Under the pieces are notes generated by a model. The model did not search any database. It saw only the letters and a program-made list of their open reading frames with translations, and had not been told where the DNA came from. Below are positions 37,497 to 50,202 of a stretch of DNA of 64,000 bases, one piece after another. Numbering within the stretch: the stretch's first letter is position 1; each line of letters begins with the position of its first letter. Location: positions 1,984,001-2,048,000 of the forward strand of contig CANTUR010000038.1 in the NCBI GenBank assembly GCA_947683625.1, in the 5' to 3' direction. The DNA comes from Mallotus nudiflorus (Eukaryota > Streptophyta > Magnoliopsida > Malpighiales > Euphorbiaceae). Position numbers and translations under genes: made by a program.

Positions 37497-38048
37497 TTAT
37501 GCCTTGAGAAGATACTCATCCAGTTTTCCCAAGGTCTTCACTGCAAGTTCCACCAAGTCCACTTCAATATTAAGGGGATTATTTGCTTTTGGAAGCACAG
37601 CGTCCCATGTCCATTTCACCCAAGTCCCATCCTCCATTGTAGTTACAGTTATTTCACCGCTGAAAGTTGCGTAGTACTTGAGGATATCTCCATTCAGTAC
37701 TGTGTAGGACAGTGTTGGCCACTGCCTCGCAGTGATCTGTTCTTCTGACTCCTTGATTAGCGAAGAATCTACAAAAAGCAGAAAAGTTAGTCTACTTGTG
37801 GACACTCTGGAGTATCTATACATCTAATAAAACAGTATTTATGCATTTTACGTACCTTCACCATATGTGATGATGCGAACCGTGCCGTCTGGATTTCTAG
37901 GCGAAATAGTGGTGTAAAGGTTGGGAATAGCAGTTGGTAACAATTTTGTGGAGTTGACAATGGCCTCCCAGAACTTTTCTGCAGTGGACTTGATCTTAAC
38001 TTGCACTCCGCCATTGGAGTTCACTCCACTGAAACTGCTGCAAGCCAT
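37497..38048 (-). CDS. Bet v 1/MLP-like protein, diverged, two exons
   Basis: Exon 1 is 37856-38048 and exon 2 is 37497-37768; the 87-bp intron has donor GAAG|GTACGT and acceptor TTTGTAG|ATTC at the same codon position as in MLP gene 1. The product is 154 residues. The start MACSSFSGVN is chosen because an upstream in-frame Met (38081) adds residues absent from the family. Family features are KFWEAI, VRIITYGE, NGDILKYYATF and a C-terminal helix. The glycine-rich loop is shortened to SPRNPDGTVR, about four residues less than in gene 1, so ligand handling may differ. No disabling change was seen. Confidence 0.92.
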
Positions 38049-38148
38049 AGTTCTGATGATAAAAAGAATACAGATTGACAAGAAACTGAAACAATTAATA
38101 AGTGATCAAGTGATTGATTTGCAAGTAATAGAGCTTAATATGGGCACC

Positions 38149-38156
38149 TATATATA
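38149..38156 (-). promoter_or_regulatory. TATA box of MLP gene 2
   Basis: TATATATA on minus, about 101 nt upstream of the chosen start codon, close to the spacing seen for MLP gene 1. Confidence 0.6.
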
Positions 38157-38289
38157 GCACTAGAAGGGGATTTCTTAGCGTAATGGGATTCACAAAGTTC
38201 ATTATCATGAGGTTAAAAGTTTCAACTACCGATACCATAACTTTAGGACCAATACCGTAAGTTAAGGTTAGTAATAGCACATTTTAAGC

Positions 38290-38975
38290 ACAAAATTTAT
38301 CATTCACGCCAGTGTGAAGTAGCAGCCACTAATATCATCAGAATTAAATCCCATCAATTTGTAAAAAGAAACGGATGTCCTGTATTATACAGTGAATCAT
38401 TACTTAAATCATTTGACTTTCCGTATAATTAAAAAAATTTACTAGTTACAGCCAACATCTATCTACTTTTAGCTGAGGTGGTGGGCTGAAATTTTGTTGC
38501 CATTTAAAGTGGAAAAATGATCATTTAAAGTGGCTACATTAAATGCCGATACGAAGCTTTATTTTTTATTTTTTTAATATTTTTTTCTTCATTTTGCCGC
38601 TTCATTTAGCGAAATGAAGAAAATGAATTCTGGGAACACTTGTTCTTGATTAAAATAATGTGTAATGATTATGTTTTAAAATAATGGTGTAATGATTATG
38701 TTTTACTTTTGTATTATTGTAATTAGTAACTCATTATTAGGTTATTAGGTTACGATTATGGTTTATTTTTTAAGAAATTTCATAAAATAGCATGTTTCAC
38801 TATATTTCTTTTTTTTTTTTAATGTTCCGATCCATTTCATTTTTTCAAAACTGATATTTGCATTCTCTTTTTTGGATTAGTGTCTTTTAATTTTCATTTC
38901 TAATTTTCTTCCTTCAAGCATGTAAAGAGAGAAAAATATGTGTTTGTACATTCACCGAGCTAGCTCATAATGCAA
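38290..38975. other. Intergenic, nothing recognised
   Basis: AT-rich flank between MLP gene 2 and the reverse Tekay-family LTR. No coding, RNA or repeat structure could be defended. Confidence 0.5.
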
Positions 38976-38979
38976 TGTG

Positions 38980-41900
38980 TGTCACGACCCAAAACAGGGG
39001 CCATGACCGGCGCTAGGGAACAGGAATTCTTTCGAATCCAGAACCCGTAGCAAGCCAAAAAAAATAAAATAAACCATGCAATAACAATAACCATATAATA
39101 TGCAGCGAAAAATAAAAATCATAATATCATAATATCATCCATATCAACTGGATTAATTCAAAACTCATCTCATCACATAAATGTATAATCTTTAATACAA
39201 ATCCAGTTTCAATATAATACATCTCTTTAAAATAAAGTACATGAAATCCAATACTTTAATTCACAACTACTGCAGTCCTAGATAAACTAAATAAGACTCA
39301 AGTAGACAGTTTACATAAAGAAGCCGGGGCGGAAGAAATCCGGCGTATCGACCTGCTACTGAGGTCTGAAGAAGTTGACTCTCCTGAAAAATAGTCAACG
39401 GAGGGGAGTCAGACCTCACTGAGTGAATTACTATAATATATATACATACACACTAAGTGATAATGCATACAGTCAACAGTATATATATATCTAATATATA
39501 TACAGGCAATTACACACAGATGCAGTAAAATCATTTTTATATATTTTACTGAAAAATCTCAATTTATGAAGGATCACATAGAACCCTAGAATATCGCAAC
39601 CTCAGAAAATAGTGTTAAACAACACTCTGGCCATACAGGCTCACTTATTCCAAATATATGCACTTAATCCATTTGGACAGTAGACTGGCCCCGAGACACT
39701 AAGTCAACCGAGCTCCAGCAGTCTGACTGCCAGTGTGATTGGCCCCGAGACACTTGGTCAACCGAGCTCCAGCAATCACACCCAAACCACATCTCACATA
39801 TCAAATAATCATATCAAATCAATATCCACAAATAGTTAGTAATATAGCCTAAAGCTATAGGCGTACCGGTACGTACTCGGTCCTAGTGCTGCCCACTAGG
39901 TAGCACGTTCTATTGATATCCTTCATTAATAATATAAATCATTCATTCACAATAAATGATGCATGAATGTAAATGAAACAACAATATAAACCATATATAT
40001 ACCGGAAATATACCAAACATAAACCAGGTATATTTTGAGTATATATATGTCAAATAAATCCAATCAAATCATGAATTAAACTAAAAATATATTTAAAACA
40101 TTTTAAATATATTTTATTAATAAAACATATATATAATTTATTATATACCAAAAATAAACCAAAAATATACTTAATATAAACTTAAGAAATAATCAAATTA
40201 TTTATGCATATTTAATCAACATAAAACATGCATTGCTAAATCATGCATCCTAAGCATATATATATAATATAGTAACTCACCTAATGCGTTCCACGAGACA
40301 GGTCCGACGGGCCTGGTCCACTAGCCCTCGGTCTCGACGCAACTAAACAAGAAATAAATAACCGATATCAGAGTAACCCTAATAGAAATCCTAGAATTCA
40401 ATCTAGAGTATTAAAATACGGAAACATAATTAGGGTTCGACTGGATATCACGTTTTACGAGAATTCTACCGAAAATCCGGCAGAACCTCCCCTGTAAAAC
40501 GGACATCTCTCTACTCAAAAGAGTAGATCCGACCCTGCAAAGAAACACACTTCGAAATACAAGCTCAACAAACATCCACAACCCCTCGGTCGGACTCCAG
40601 ACTACAATCTGCCGACCGGGGTCCACAAACACAGAATAATTCCAGACATAACAAAAATATCTTTAAATCACAGAAATACATTTTATAAATAAAAATTACA
40701 TAATTGACCTTGAAACACTATAAAAACCGATTTAAAACTCATTTTATTAGAAAAACCGTATATTATATATATAATTGAAAATAATTCCCGAAAAATAGTT
40801 TTAATTAGTTAAAAATACTAAATAATTTGTAGAAATCATTTTTATACCTTAAATAAATATTAAAACCAATTAAATTACATTTTTAGACAATTTAGGGTAA
40901 AATTACCAAAATACCCCTATATATAAATATACTTAAATTACTTCAAAAATTCACCAAAAATCATACAATTATCCAAAATTAATTTTCTCAACATATTTAT
41001 CAATAATATCAATAATTAAACTCAATTAACCAATTAATTTCAATTTAAAACACATTTAACCTAATTTTTCCAAAATTCCATAAACTTCAATAATTCAAAA
41101 TAAATACTTAGAAATTCATAAAAATTCCAAATAAATTCCTATAATTCATTTCAACACCTAATTTAACCATAAACTCAAATTTCATAATTTAAATAATTAA
41201 TTTCCGAAAATTAGAAATAATATTAAAATATTCAAAAATACCCAAAAATCCAAACAATCTCCAAAAATTATACAAAAATTCATACATGTAGATTAAGCTA
41301 CTAGGAACAACATTTGTGAAGGAAGTTTCCATGAATCATCCAATTCAAAGCTCAAAAAAATCGAAAACCCTAATAGGCCGAAATTTACAAATCGAAAACT
41401 AAGCAATTCTAGACCATTTTAGCTCAAACCAAAGCTAGAATCACACTCACCGGAGCTCAAGGAGAAGAAAGAGACCGGCGGTGTCGAAAACGGTGGCCGG
41501 AGGAGGGAGAAACGGCGGTAGCTTGACTTTCGGCCTCCTAAGCTAATTCCGGCCAAACTCGTCGGGAAAGGGGGCTGCTGGCGGCGGGGGAACGGCTGGA
41601 GGCGACGGTGGCAAGCCGAGAGGCACACCGACGGCACACCCACGGTGAAGGAACGGCACGGCAAGCGACCGGAAATGGAGAAGGGAGAATCGGGAGGAAG
41701 AAGAAGAAGTCGGGGGCAAAATGGTAATTTTCCAAACTTTTTGATTTTTGACAAATATATGTATATATATATACTTTATACTATATATTAAAATAATATT
41801 AAATTACACACATCAAATATACACCACACACATAAAAATATTAATATTTTAATAATTTATACTAAATAAAATTAATTAAATAACAATAAAACAATTAAAT

Positions 41901-42229
41901 ACTTAATAAAATATTAGGGTAATAATAAACCCTAATTAAATAATTATACACACACAGACTTCATTTAATAATTTAAAAATATGTATGAGTTCATGCAAGC
42001 CCGTAAATACATTTAAAATAATTAATAATACATTGTTTACGTGAAAATTTCCCCGGAAATGCAAGTCTCGGGAAAATTTTACGTAAAACACTGAAAATAA
42101 TAGACAGTAATTAAAATAGGTTTTAAATACATATTAACTCGTAAAAATATCATATAATGTACATAAATTATTAACACTGCATATCCCGGGTACAGTGTAA
42201 AAAATATTTTAAAAACACGGGATATTACA
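38980..42229 (-). mobile_element. Tekay-family LTR, reverse orientation (3250 bp)
   Basis: On plus it runs from TGTCACGACCC to GGGATATTACA and is followed by gtcttcccccc, the reverse of the polypurine tract, so it is the 3' LTR of a minus-strand element. It carries the two putative GT-AG intervals (minus: 41450 to 40535 and 40280 to 39384), hairpins, two 54-bp repeats and the CGTACCGGTACG palindrome. The 5-bp left flank is atgtg (38975-38979). Confidence 0.93.
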
Positions 42230-43240
42230 GTCTTCCCCCCTTACAAGAATTCGTCCCCGAATTCCAAAAAACAAGATCAAGAAGGAAAGAGATACGGGTA
42301 AGAAGCTCGCATCTCAGCTTCAGTCTCCCACGTATGCTCTTCAACTCTATCGCTACGCCACAGAACCTTGACCATCGGAATCTGCTTCGATCGCAACTGT
42401 CGAACTTGATAATCAATGATCGCCACAGGTTCTTCCACAAACGTCAAATCTTCACTCACTTCCACACTGTCAGGTTGCAACACGTGTGAAGGATCTGAGA
42501 TATACTTCCTCAACATCGAGATATGAAATACTGGATGCACCTGTGACATACTCGGAGGCAAATCCAACCGATATGCAACAGTGCCAACTCTCTCCAGAAT
42601 CTCAAACAGTCCAATGTATCTCGGTGCTAACTTACCCCTCCTGCCAAAAACGAGAAGTAAACACTGAACCTCTATCTGACACAATGGACACAGGTACTCC
42701 ATGAAGGCATACAATATGCTTCACATACAACTTCGCCAATCTAGCAACTGAATATGTGGCTTTCACAGGCAAGAAATGTGCAGACTTCGTCAACCTGTCT
42801 ACAATCACCCAGATGGAATTGTATCCATCCTTCGAACGAGGTAAACTGACCATAAAATCCATAGCTACCCTTTCCCACTTCCACTCGGGAATAGGAAGAG
42901 GCTGAAGCTTCCCAGAAGGCTTCTGATGTTCGGCTTTCACTTGCTGACACATCAAACACTTAGCAACATAATCAGCAACATCCTTCTTCAATCCATCCCA
43001 CCAGTATAAATCTCTGATACTGTGGTACATCTTAGTAACACCTGGATGTACGCTGTAGGCTGTAGAATGTGCTTCCTCTAAGATCTCCTCTCTCAAATCA
43101 TCCACATCAGGAACACACAATCTACCACTGATCCACAACACACCATCATCATCAAGTGTGAAATCAGTGAACTTCCCTGCTCTGACATTCTCTGCAAGCT
43201 CTTCCAGAATAGGATCTCGGCTCTGAGCTGCTTTAATCCT
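42230..43240 (-). pseudogene. Integrase and chromodomain remnant of a Tekay element
   Basis: Minus strand. Zinc-finger part with VHPGVTKMYHSI and CLMCQQVKAEH, core start AMDFMVSLP, then LTKSAHFLPVK and VSDRGSVFTSRFWQ, are well preserved. The frame then jumps straight to FGRRGKLAPRYIGLFEI (near 42640), followed by an intact-looking chromodomain tail (VRQLRSKQIPMVKVLW, HTWETEAEMR) ending at 42277. About 110-120 residues of the core, including the catalytic Glu region, are missing, with a frameshift. Everything upstream (gag to RNase H) is absent and LTR sequence starts at 43241. Confidence 0.88.
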
Positions 43241-45998
43241 ATCAAATATATATATATACAGGCAAATTCACACAGATGCAGTAAAATCATTTTTTTATAT
43301 ATTTTATTGAAAATCACAGTTTATGAAGGATCACATAGAACCCTAGAATATCGCAACCTCGGGAATAGTGTTAGACAACACTCTAGCCATACAGGCTCAC
43401 TTAATCCAAATATATCCACTTAATCCATTTGGACAGTAGACTGGCCCCGAGACACTAAGTCAACCGAGCTCCAACAGTCTGACTGCCAGTGTGATTGGCC
43501 CCGAGACACTTGATCAACCGAGCTCCAGCAATCACACCCACAAACCACATCTCACACATATCAATAATCACATCAAATCAATATCCACAATTAAGTTAGT
43601 ATTATAGCCTAAATACTATAGGCGTACCGGTACGTACTCGGTCCTAGTGCTGCCCACTAGGTAGCACGTTCTATCGATATCCTTCATTAATAAATAAATC
43701 ATTCATTCACAAAAATAAATGATGTATGAATATAAATGAAATAACAATATAAACCATATATATACCGGAAATATACCAAAAGTAAACCAGGTATATTTCA
43801 AGTATATATATGTCAAATAAATCCAATCAAATCATAAATTAAACTAAAAATATATTTAAAAACATTTTAAATATATTTTATTAATAAAACATGTATATAA
43901 TTTATTATATACCAAAAATAAACCAAAAATATACTTAAATACAAATCGTAATATTTATGCATTTTAATCAAAATAAAACATATATTTCTAAATCATGTAT
44001 CCTAAGCATATATATATAGTATAGTAACTCACCTAGTGCGCTCCACGAGACGGGTCCGACGGGCCTGGTCCACTAACCCTCGGTCTCAGCGCAACTAAAC
44101 AAGAAATAAATAATCGACATTAGAATAACCCTAACAGAAATCCTAGAATTCGATCTAGAGTATTTAAATACAGAAACAGAATTAGAAATTAGGGTTCGAC
44201 TGGATATCACGTTTGACGAGAATTCTACCGAAAATCCGGCAGAACCTCCCCTGTAAAACGGACATCTCTCTACTCAAAAGAGTAGAGCCGACCCTGCAAA
44301 GAAATACACTTCATAAAATAAGCTCAACATAAAACCACAACCCCTCGGTCGGACTCTAGACTACAACCTACCGACCGGGGTCCACAAACACAGAATCATT
44401 CCAGATATACCAAAAATATCCTTATAGCATAGAAATACATTTCATAGGTAAAAATTACATAATTAACCTTTAAACATATTAAAAACCGATAAAAAACTCA
44501 TTTTATTTGAAAAACCGTATAATATATATATAATTGAAAATAATTTATGAAAAATAGTTTTTATTAGTTAAAAATACTAAATAATTTATAGAAATCATTT
44601 TTATACCTTAAATAACTATTAAAACCAATTAAATTACATTTTTAGACAATTTAGGGTAAAATTACCAAAATACCCCTATATATATAAATATACTATAATT
44701 ATTTCAAAAATTCACCAAAAATCATAAAATTATCCAAAATTAATTTTCTCAACATATTTATCAATAATATTAATAATTAAACTCAATTAACCAATTAAAT
44801 TCAAATAAAAACACATTTAACCTAATTTTTCAAATTTACATAAACTCAAATAATTCAAAATAAATACTTAGAAATTCATAAAAATTCCAAATAAATTCCT
44901 ATAATTCATTTCAACACCTAATTTAACCATAAATCCCAATTTCATAATTTAAATAATTAATTTCCGAAAATTAGAAAATAATATTAAAATATTCAAAAAT
45001 ACCCCAAAAATCCAAAAAATCTCCAAAAATGCTAAAAAAAATTCATACATGTAGATTGAGCTACTAGGAACAACATTTGTGAAGGGAGTTTCCATGAATC
45101 AATCAATTCGAAGCTAAAAAAAAATCAAAAACCCTAATGTGACCGAAATTGAAAATTCAAAACCTAAGCAAATCTAAACCATTTTAGCTCAAAACAAAGC
45201 TAGAATCACACTCACCGGACCTCAAGGAGTCGATGAAGACCGGCGGTGTCGAAAACGGTGGCCGGAGGAGGGAGAAACGGCGAAGGGACAAGTTTCGGCC
45301 AAAAATGGGAAATGGAGCTGCCGGCGCCGGGGAAAGGAGCTGCTGGCGGCGAGGGACGGCTGGGAACGGCGGTGGCAAGCCGGTAGGCACACCGACGGTA
45401 GGTGGCCGGAGTTGCAGCGGGAGGGAAGGGAGAATGGTGGTGGTCGGGCGCGGGAGAAGGAAGAAGGAGAAGAAGAAAAAGAAAAAGAAAGAAAAAGGAA
45501 AGAAAAAGAAAAAGAAAGAAAAAAGAAAAAAGAAAAAAAGAAAAATAAAATAAAATAAAATAAAATAATTAAATATTAATAAAATAATAATAATAATAAA
45601 AATAAATTTTAATAATTTAATAATAAATAAAATAATTAAATAATAATAAATAAATAAATATATAAAATAATATTAGGGTTATATAAATTAAACCCTAATT
45701 AAATAAATATATACACACACAGACTTTATTTAATAATTTAAAAATGCGCATGAGTTCATGCAAGTCCGAAAATATATTTAAAATAATTAATATTAAAATA
45801 TTTACGTGAAAATTTCCCCGAAAATGCAAGTCCCGGGAAAATTTTACGTAAAACACTGAAAATAATACACAGTAATTAAAATAGGTTTAAAATACATAAC
45901 AACTCATAAAAATATCGTAATATATATACAAAAATTATTAACACTGCATATCCCGGTACAGTGTAAAAAAAAATATTTTAAAAACACGGGATATTACA
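43241..45998 (-). mobile_element. Tekay-family LTR, reverse, truncated at its 3' end
   Basis: Matches the LTR at 38980-42229 from about its position 39490 onward and ends GGGATATTACA at 45998. About 510 bp of the LTR end, the PBS and most of the internal region are lost at the 43240/43241 junction. The right flank aaaga does not match the left flank atgtg of the companion LTR. An A/G-rich tract lies at 45465-45595. Confidence 0.9.
45465..45600 (+). repeat. Purine-rich (AAAAG)n and (TAAAA)n tract
   Basis: gaagaagaaaaagaaaaag-type run followed by repeated taaaa units, inside the reverse LTR next to its GC-richer segment. A frame rich in Lys crosses it and is rejected as a product of the repeat. 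Confidence 0.9.
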
Positions 45999-46623
45999 AA
46001 AGATTACCTTTCCACTATTGAAGTTTCAATTATGTAAATTGCTTCTTGAAGAGCACTCCAACCATGCTCATTCTACAAACTCCAATTTGCACCAGCAGTC
46101 ATCAAATCTCTATAGAGGTTGGGTCTCACAATTTGACATCAAGATACAAAGGTGTCTCATGGCCAAGAACATCTTGATGATCAAAATACAAAAAAAAAAA
46201 AAAATTAGATGTTTGCAGGCACAGCTTTTAGTGGGATCCTATAAAGAATTGCAAGAGTTTCAGCCATTAAGAATTGTTCCAGCTAAAAATACAACTCTAC
46301 CATAGAAATCACAGCCAATCACCCCAATTCCCACATGATTACTTTGTCCAAGAATAGCAGCATCGAAGTTCACTTTAAGGATTGATTCTAAGGGAGGTAG
46401 CCATTGAACTTCCAAAGGATTTTTTATCATCAAAGCAGCACTAGTATCAGAGTTTTTGTATGAATTATCCTAAGCAATCCACTATTCCAAAGTAAAAATT
46501 CAGTCCACCTGTATCTGATGTGCCCATAAAACCAGCTTATTTCTAAATTACCAGATGCTCCAACACACACAAATAATGAATGCCAAATTTGATCGATCAT
46601 AATGACAAGCAAGTTAACAAAAC
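45999..46623 (-). pseudogene. LINE-type RNase H domain remnant
   Basis: Minus strand. A frame with LPPLESILKVNFDAAILGQ and VGIGVIGCDFYGRV fits the start of the RVT_3-type RNase H domain (usual form: W-PP-...K-N-DGA...G-G-V-RD-.-G). Upstream QIWHS-like sequence corresponds to the IWxAR segment before it. Several stops and a poly-T/A run (about 46188) break it. The left side is cut at the LTR boundary 45998/45999 and the right side by the Ogre-like solo LTR. Confidence 0.55.
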
Positions 46624-46907
46624 CAATCTGTAGACGGCGGGGTTTAGCGCGCGTTTAAGATTTTAGCAACCACGATACTATTTAGGCTCAGGGCCTTAGA
46701 GAATACACTAACCACTATCACAAAGACATGGCGTGGAGATGAGGAGTTGCCACCCAGGATAATAACTGAGACAATTTGATTGGTGGTATTTGATTCTCTA
46801 AAAGAAAGTTAGCACCATAACTAGGAGATTCTGGATACGGAATACCAACTTCTCTTAGTCTCGTGTTCATTTAGAATAATTTTATAAATGATTATTTTAT
46901 CCTCTAA

Positions 46908-49900
46908 TGTAATATCCCGAATTTTTTAAAATATTTTTATATTGCATCAGGATATACAGTGTTAATAATTTTGTATATGATTATGATATTTTATGAGTTT
47001 GATATTTATTTAAAGCGTATTTTAATTATTTTATGTTATTTTAAGTACTTTACGTAAAATTTTCTCGGAACTTGCACTTTCAGGAAATTTGACACGTAAA
47101 TAATTTAATATTAATTATTTTAAATAAATTCACGCATTTGCATGAACTCATATATATTTTTAAAGTGCTAAAATAAAGAGTATATATGTGTATATATTTA
47201 AATTAAACCAGGGTTTAATTAATTACCCTAATTTTTTTTTATTATTTAGTTTTAATATTATTTAATTATTTTTGAGTGTATAAAATTATTAATATATTAA
47301 ATTATATGTGTGTGGAGTATATTTAATGTGTGTGGGAGTTTATATTATTATAATATATAGTGTGATTATATATATACATACATATACATAATATATAGTT
47401 TAAAAGAATCAAACTTTGCCAAATTACCAAACTGCCCCTCCCCTCCTCCTTCTTCTTCCCCGACGCCCTACCCTCACTGTGCCTCTTGGTTTGGCATTCC
47501 GGACCGCCCCTTCGCCGCCACCAGCTGCTGCCAGCCTCCTCCCCCCCTCCTTCCTCTTCCTCTCCAACATGATCAGGTCACCGCAAGCTCGCTGGAACGC
47601 CCAGAATTTACTGTGGCAGCGTGTGAAGTTCTTCACCGTCGATCGCAATTCCGGCCACCATTTCGTGCACCGCCGGTCTCCATCGACTCCTTGAGCTCCG
47701 GTGGGTCCCTATTGTAAGCTTCTTTTGGTCGGAAAATGTGTGGTTATTGAGGTTTGAGCTTGATCTTCATTTCGGTCAACTTGAGTTTTTGATTTTTTTT
47801 AGCTTTAATTTGATTTATTCATGAAAAAATCCTTCACAAATGTTCCCTCCCCTTAGCTTAATCTTTATGTGTGAATTTTTGTGGAATTTTTGGAATTTAT
47901 TTTGATTTTTGGGTGTTTTTGATTATTTTATTATTATTTTCTAATTTTTGAAAATTAATTAATTAAATTATGAAATTGTGTTTTATGGTAAATATAGGTG
48001 TTGAAATGAATTATAGAAATTTATTTGGATTTTTTGTGAATTTTTATGTATTTATTTTGAATTTATATAGTTTATGTAATTTTGGAAAAATAGGGTTAAT
48101 TATGTGTTTAATTGAAATTAATTAGTTAATTGAGTTTATTTAGTGATATTATTGAAAAATATGTTGAGAAAATTAATTTTTTGCAATTATATTATTTTTG
48201 GTGAATTTTTGAATTAATTTTATTATATTTATATATATGAGGGTATTTTGGTAATTTTACCCCTAAATTGGCTAAAAATGTAATTAAATTGGTTTTAATA
48301 GTTATTTAGGGTATAAAAATGATTTATATAAATTATTTAGTATTTTTAACTAATTAAAACTATTTTTCGTAAATTATTTTCAATTATATATATAATATAC
48401 GATTCTTCTAATAAAATGAGTTTTTATCGTGTTTTTACTGTGTTTTAGGGTTAATTATGTAATTTCTACTTATAAAATGTATTTTTATTATATAAGGGTA
48501 TTTTTGATATTTTGTAAATACTCTGTGAATTGTGGACCTCGGTCGGTGATTTGTAGTTTGGAGTCCGACCGAAGGATTGTAGTTGTGTTCTGTGTTTATT
48601 TTCGAAGTGTATTTCTTTGTAGGACCGACACTACTCTTTGAGTAGAGAGATGTCCGTTTTACAAGGGAGGTTCTACCGGATTTTTGATAGAATTCTCGTA
48701 AAACGTGATATCCGGTCGAATTCCGATTTAATTCTGTGTTTAGTAATCTAGATCGAGTCTTTAGAACTTCTGTAGATATATTCTGATATTCTGTGGTCTT
48801 TTGTTTGTTTAGTTGTGCCGAGACTAAGGGCTAGTGGACCAGGCCCATCAGACCCATCTCGAGGAGCGCAATAATTTGTGAGTTACTATTCTATATATAT
48901 ATGCTCTAGAGTGCATGATTTTAGAAATCTATGTTTTATTTTGACTAAAAATGCAGAATGGTTTAATTAATACTTAAGTTTATTTTTAGTTTACTTTTGG
49001 TTTATTTTTTTGTTTATTTTTGGTATATTTTAAATTATATGGATGTTTTATTAATGAATTATGTTTAAAATGTTTTTGAATATATTTCTAGTTTATTTTA
49101 TAATTTAATTGGATTTATTTGACATATAAATACTCGAAATATACCTGGTTTACTTTTGGTATATTTCTAGTCTATATATGGTTATTGTTGCTATTATATT
49201 TAAATTCATGCATCATTTATTTTTATGAATGTATGTTTTATGTTTCAATGAAGGATATCGATAGAACGTGCTACCTAGTGGGCAGCACTAGGACCGAGTA
49301 CGTACTGGTACGCCGATAGTATTTAGGCTATATTACTAACCTATTGGAGGATATTGATTGGATTTGATTATTTGATGTGTGAGAAAGGATTTGGGAGTGT
49401 GATTGCTGGAGCTCGGTTGACTAAGTGTCTCGGGGCCAATCACACTGACAGTTAGACTACTAGAGCTCGGTTGACTTAGTGTTTCGGGACCAGTCTACTG
49501 TCTAAATGGAATAAGTGAATACATTTGGAATAAGTGAGCCTGTATGGCTAGAGTGTTGTCTAACACTGTTTTAAGGTTGCGATTTTCTAGGGTTCTATTT
49601 GATCCTTCATAAACAGTAATTTTCAGTAAAATATATAAAAATGATTTTATTACATCTGTGTGTATTTGCCTGTATATATATTTATATATATACTATTGAC
49701 TGTATGCATTGTCATTTAGTAAGCATGTATATATATTATAGTAATTCACTCAGTGAGGTCTGACTCCCCTCCGTTGACTATTTTTCAGGAGAGTCATCTT
49801 CATTAGACCTCAATAGCAGACCTGTACGCTGGATTTCTTCCGCTTCGGCTTCTTTATGTAAATTGCTTATCTGAGTTTTATTTTATAATCTAGACACTGC

Positions 49901-50202
49901 AGTGGTTACGGTCGATTGTAGATTGTAATATTATATTTATATGAGACATGTACTTTAAATATTTGAACTGAAACTTGTATTAAAAGATTCATTTATATGA
50001 GATGAGGATTTGATAATATTTCATTTTATGGAAATATTATTTTGATATTTATGATTTTATTCCGCTGCATAATATTTACTTAATTGTGTTGTTATTATTA
50101 CTATTGCATGTTTTATTTTATTTTAGGCTTGCTACGGGTTCCGGATTCAAAAGAATTCCCGTTCCCTAGCGCCGGTCATGGCCCCTATTTTAGGTCGTGA
50201 CA
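46908..50202 (+). mobile_element. Tekay-family solo LTR (3295 bp), TSD TCTAA
   Basis: Begins TGTAATATCCCG and ends GTCGTGACA, with perfect TSD TCTAA at 46903-46907 and 50203-50207, inserted in the Ogre-like solo LTR. It holds a GC-richer segment (47416-47700), putative GT-AG intervals 47701-48622 and 48878-49788, the hairpin CTACTC-ttt-GAGTAG near 48631 and two 54-bp repeats near 49404. Confidence 0.95.

Noticed and set aside
38048..38081. Upstream in-frame Met of MLP gene 2 (MSICILFIIRT extension)
   Set aside because: It would add 11 residues not found in the family; the downstream Met gives the standard length of 154 residues.
45233..45553. 106-codon frame rich in Lys and Arg
   Set aside because: Produced by the GC-rich LTR segment and the purine-rich (AAAAG)n tract; it runs antisense to the LTR.
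47416..47694. 92-codon frame rich in Pro and Leu
   Set aside because: Lies in the GC-richer LTR island and is not kept in the sister LTR at 60010; not a gene.
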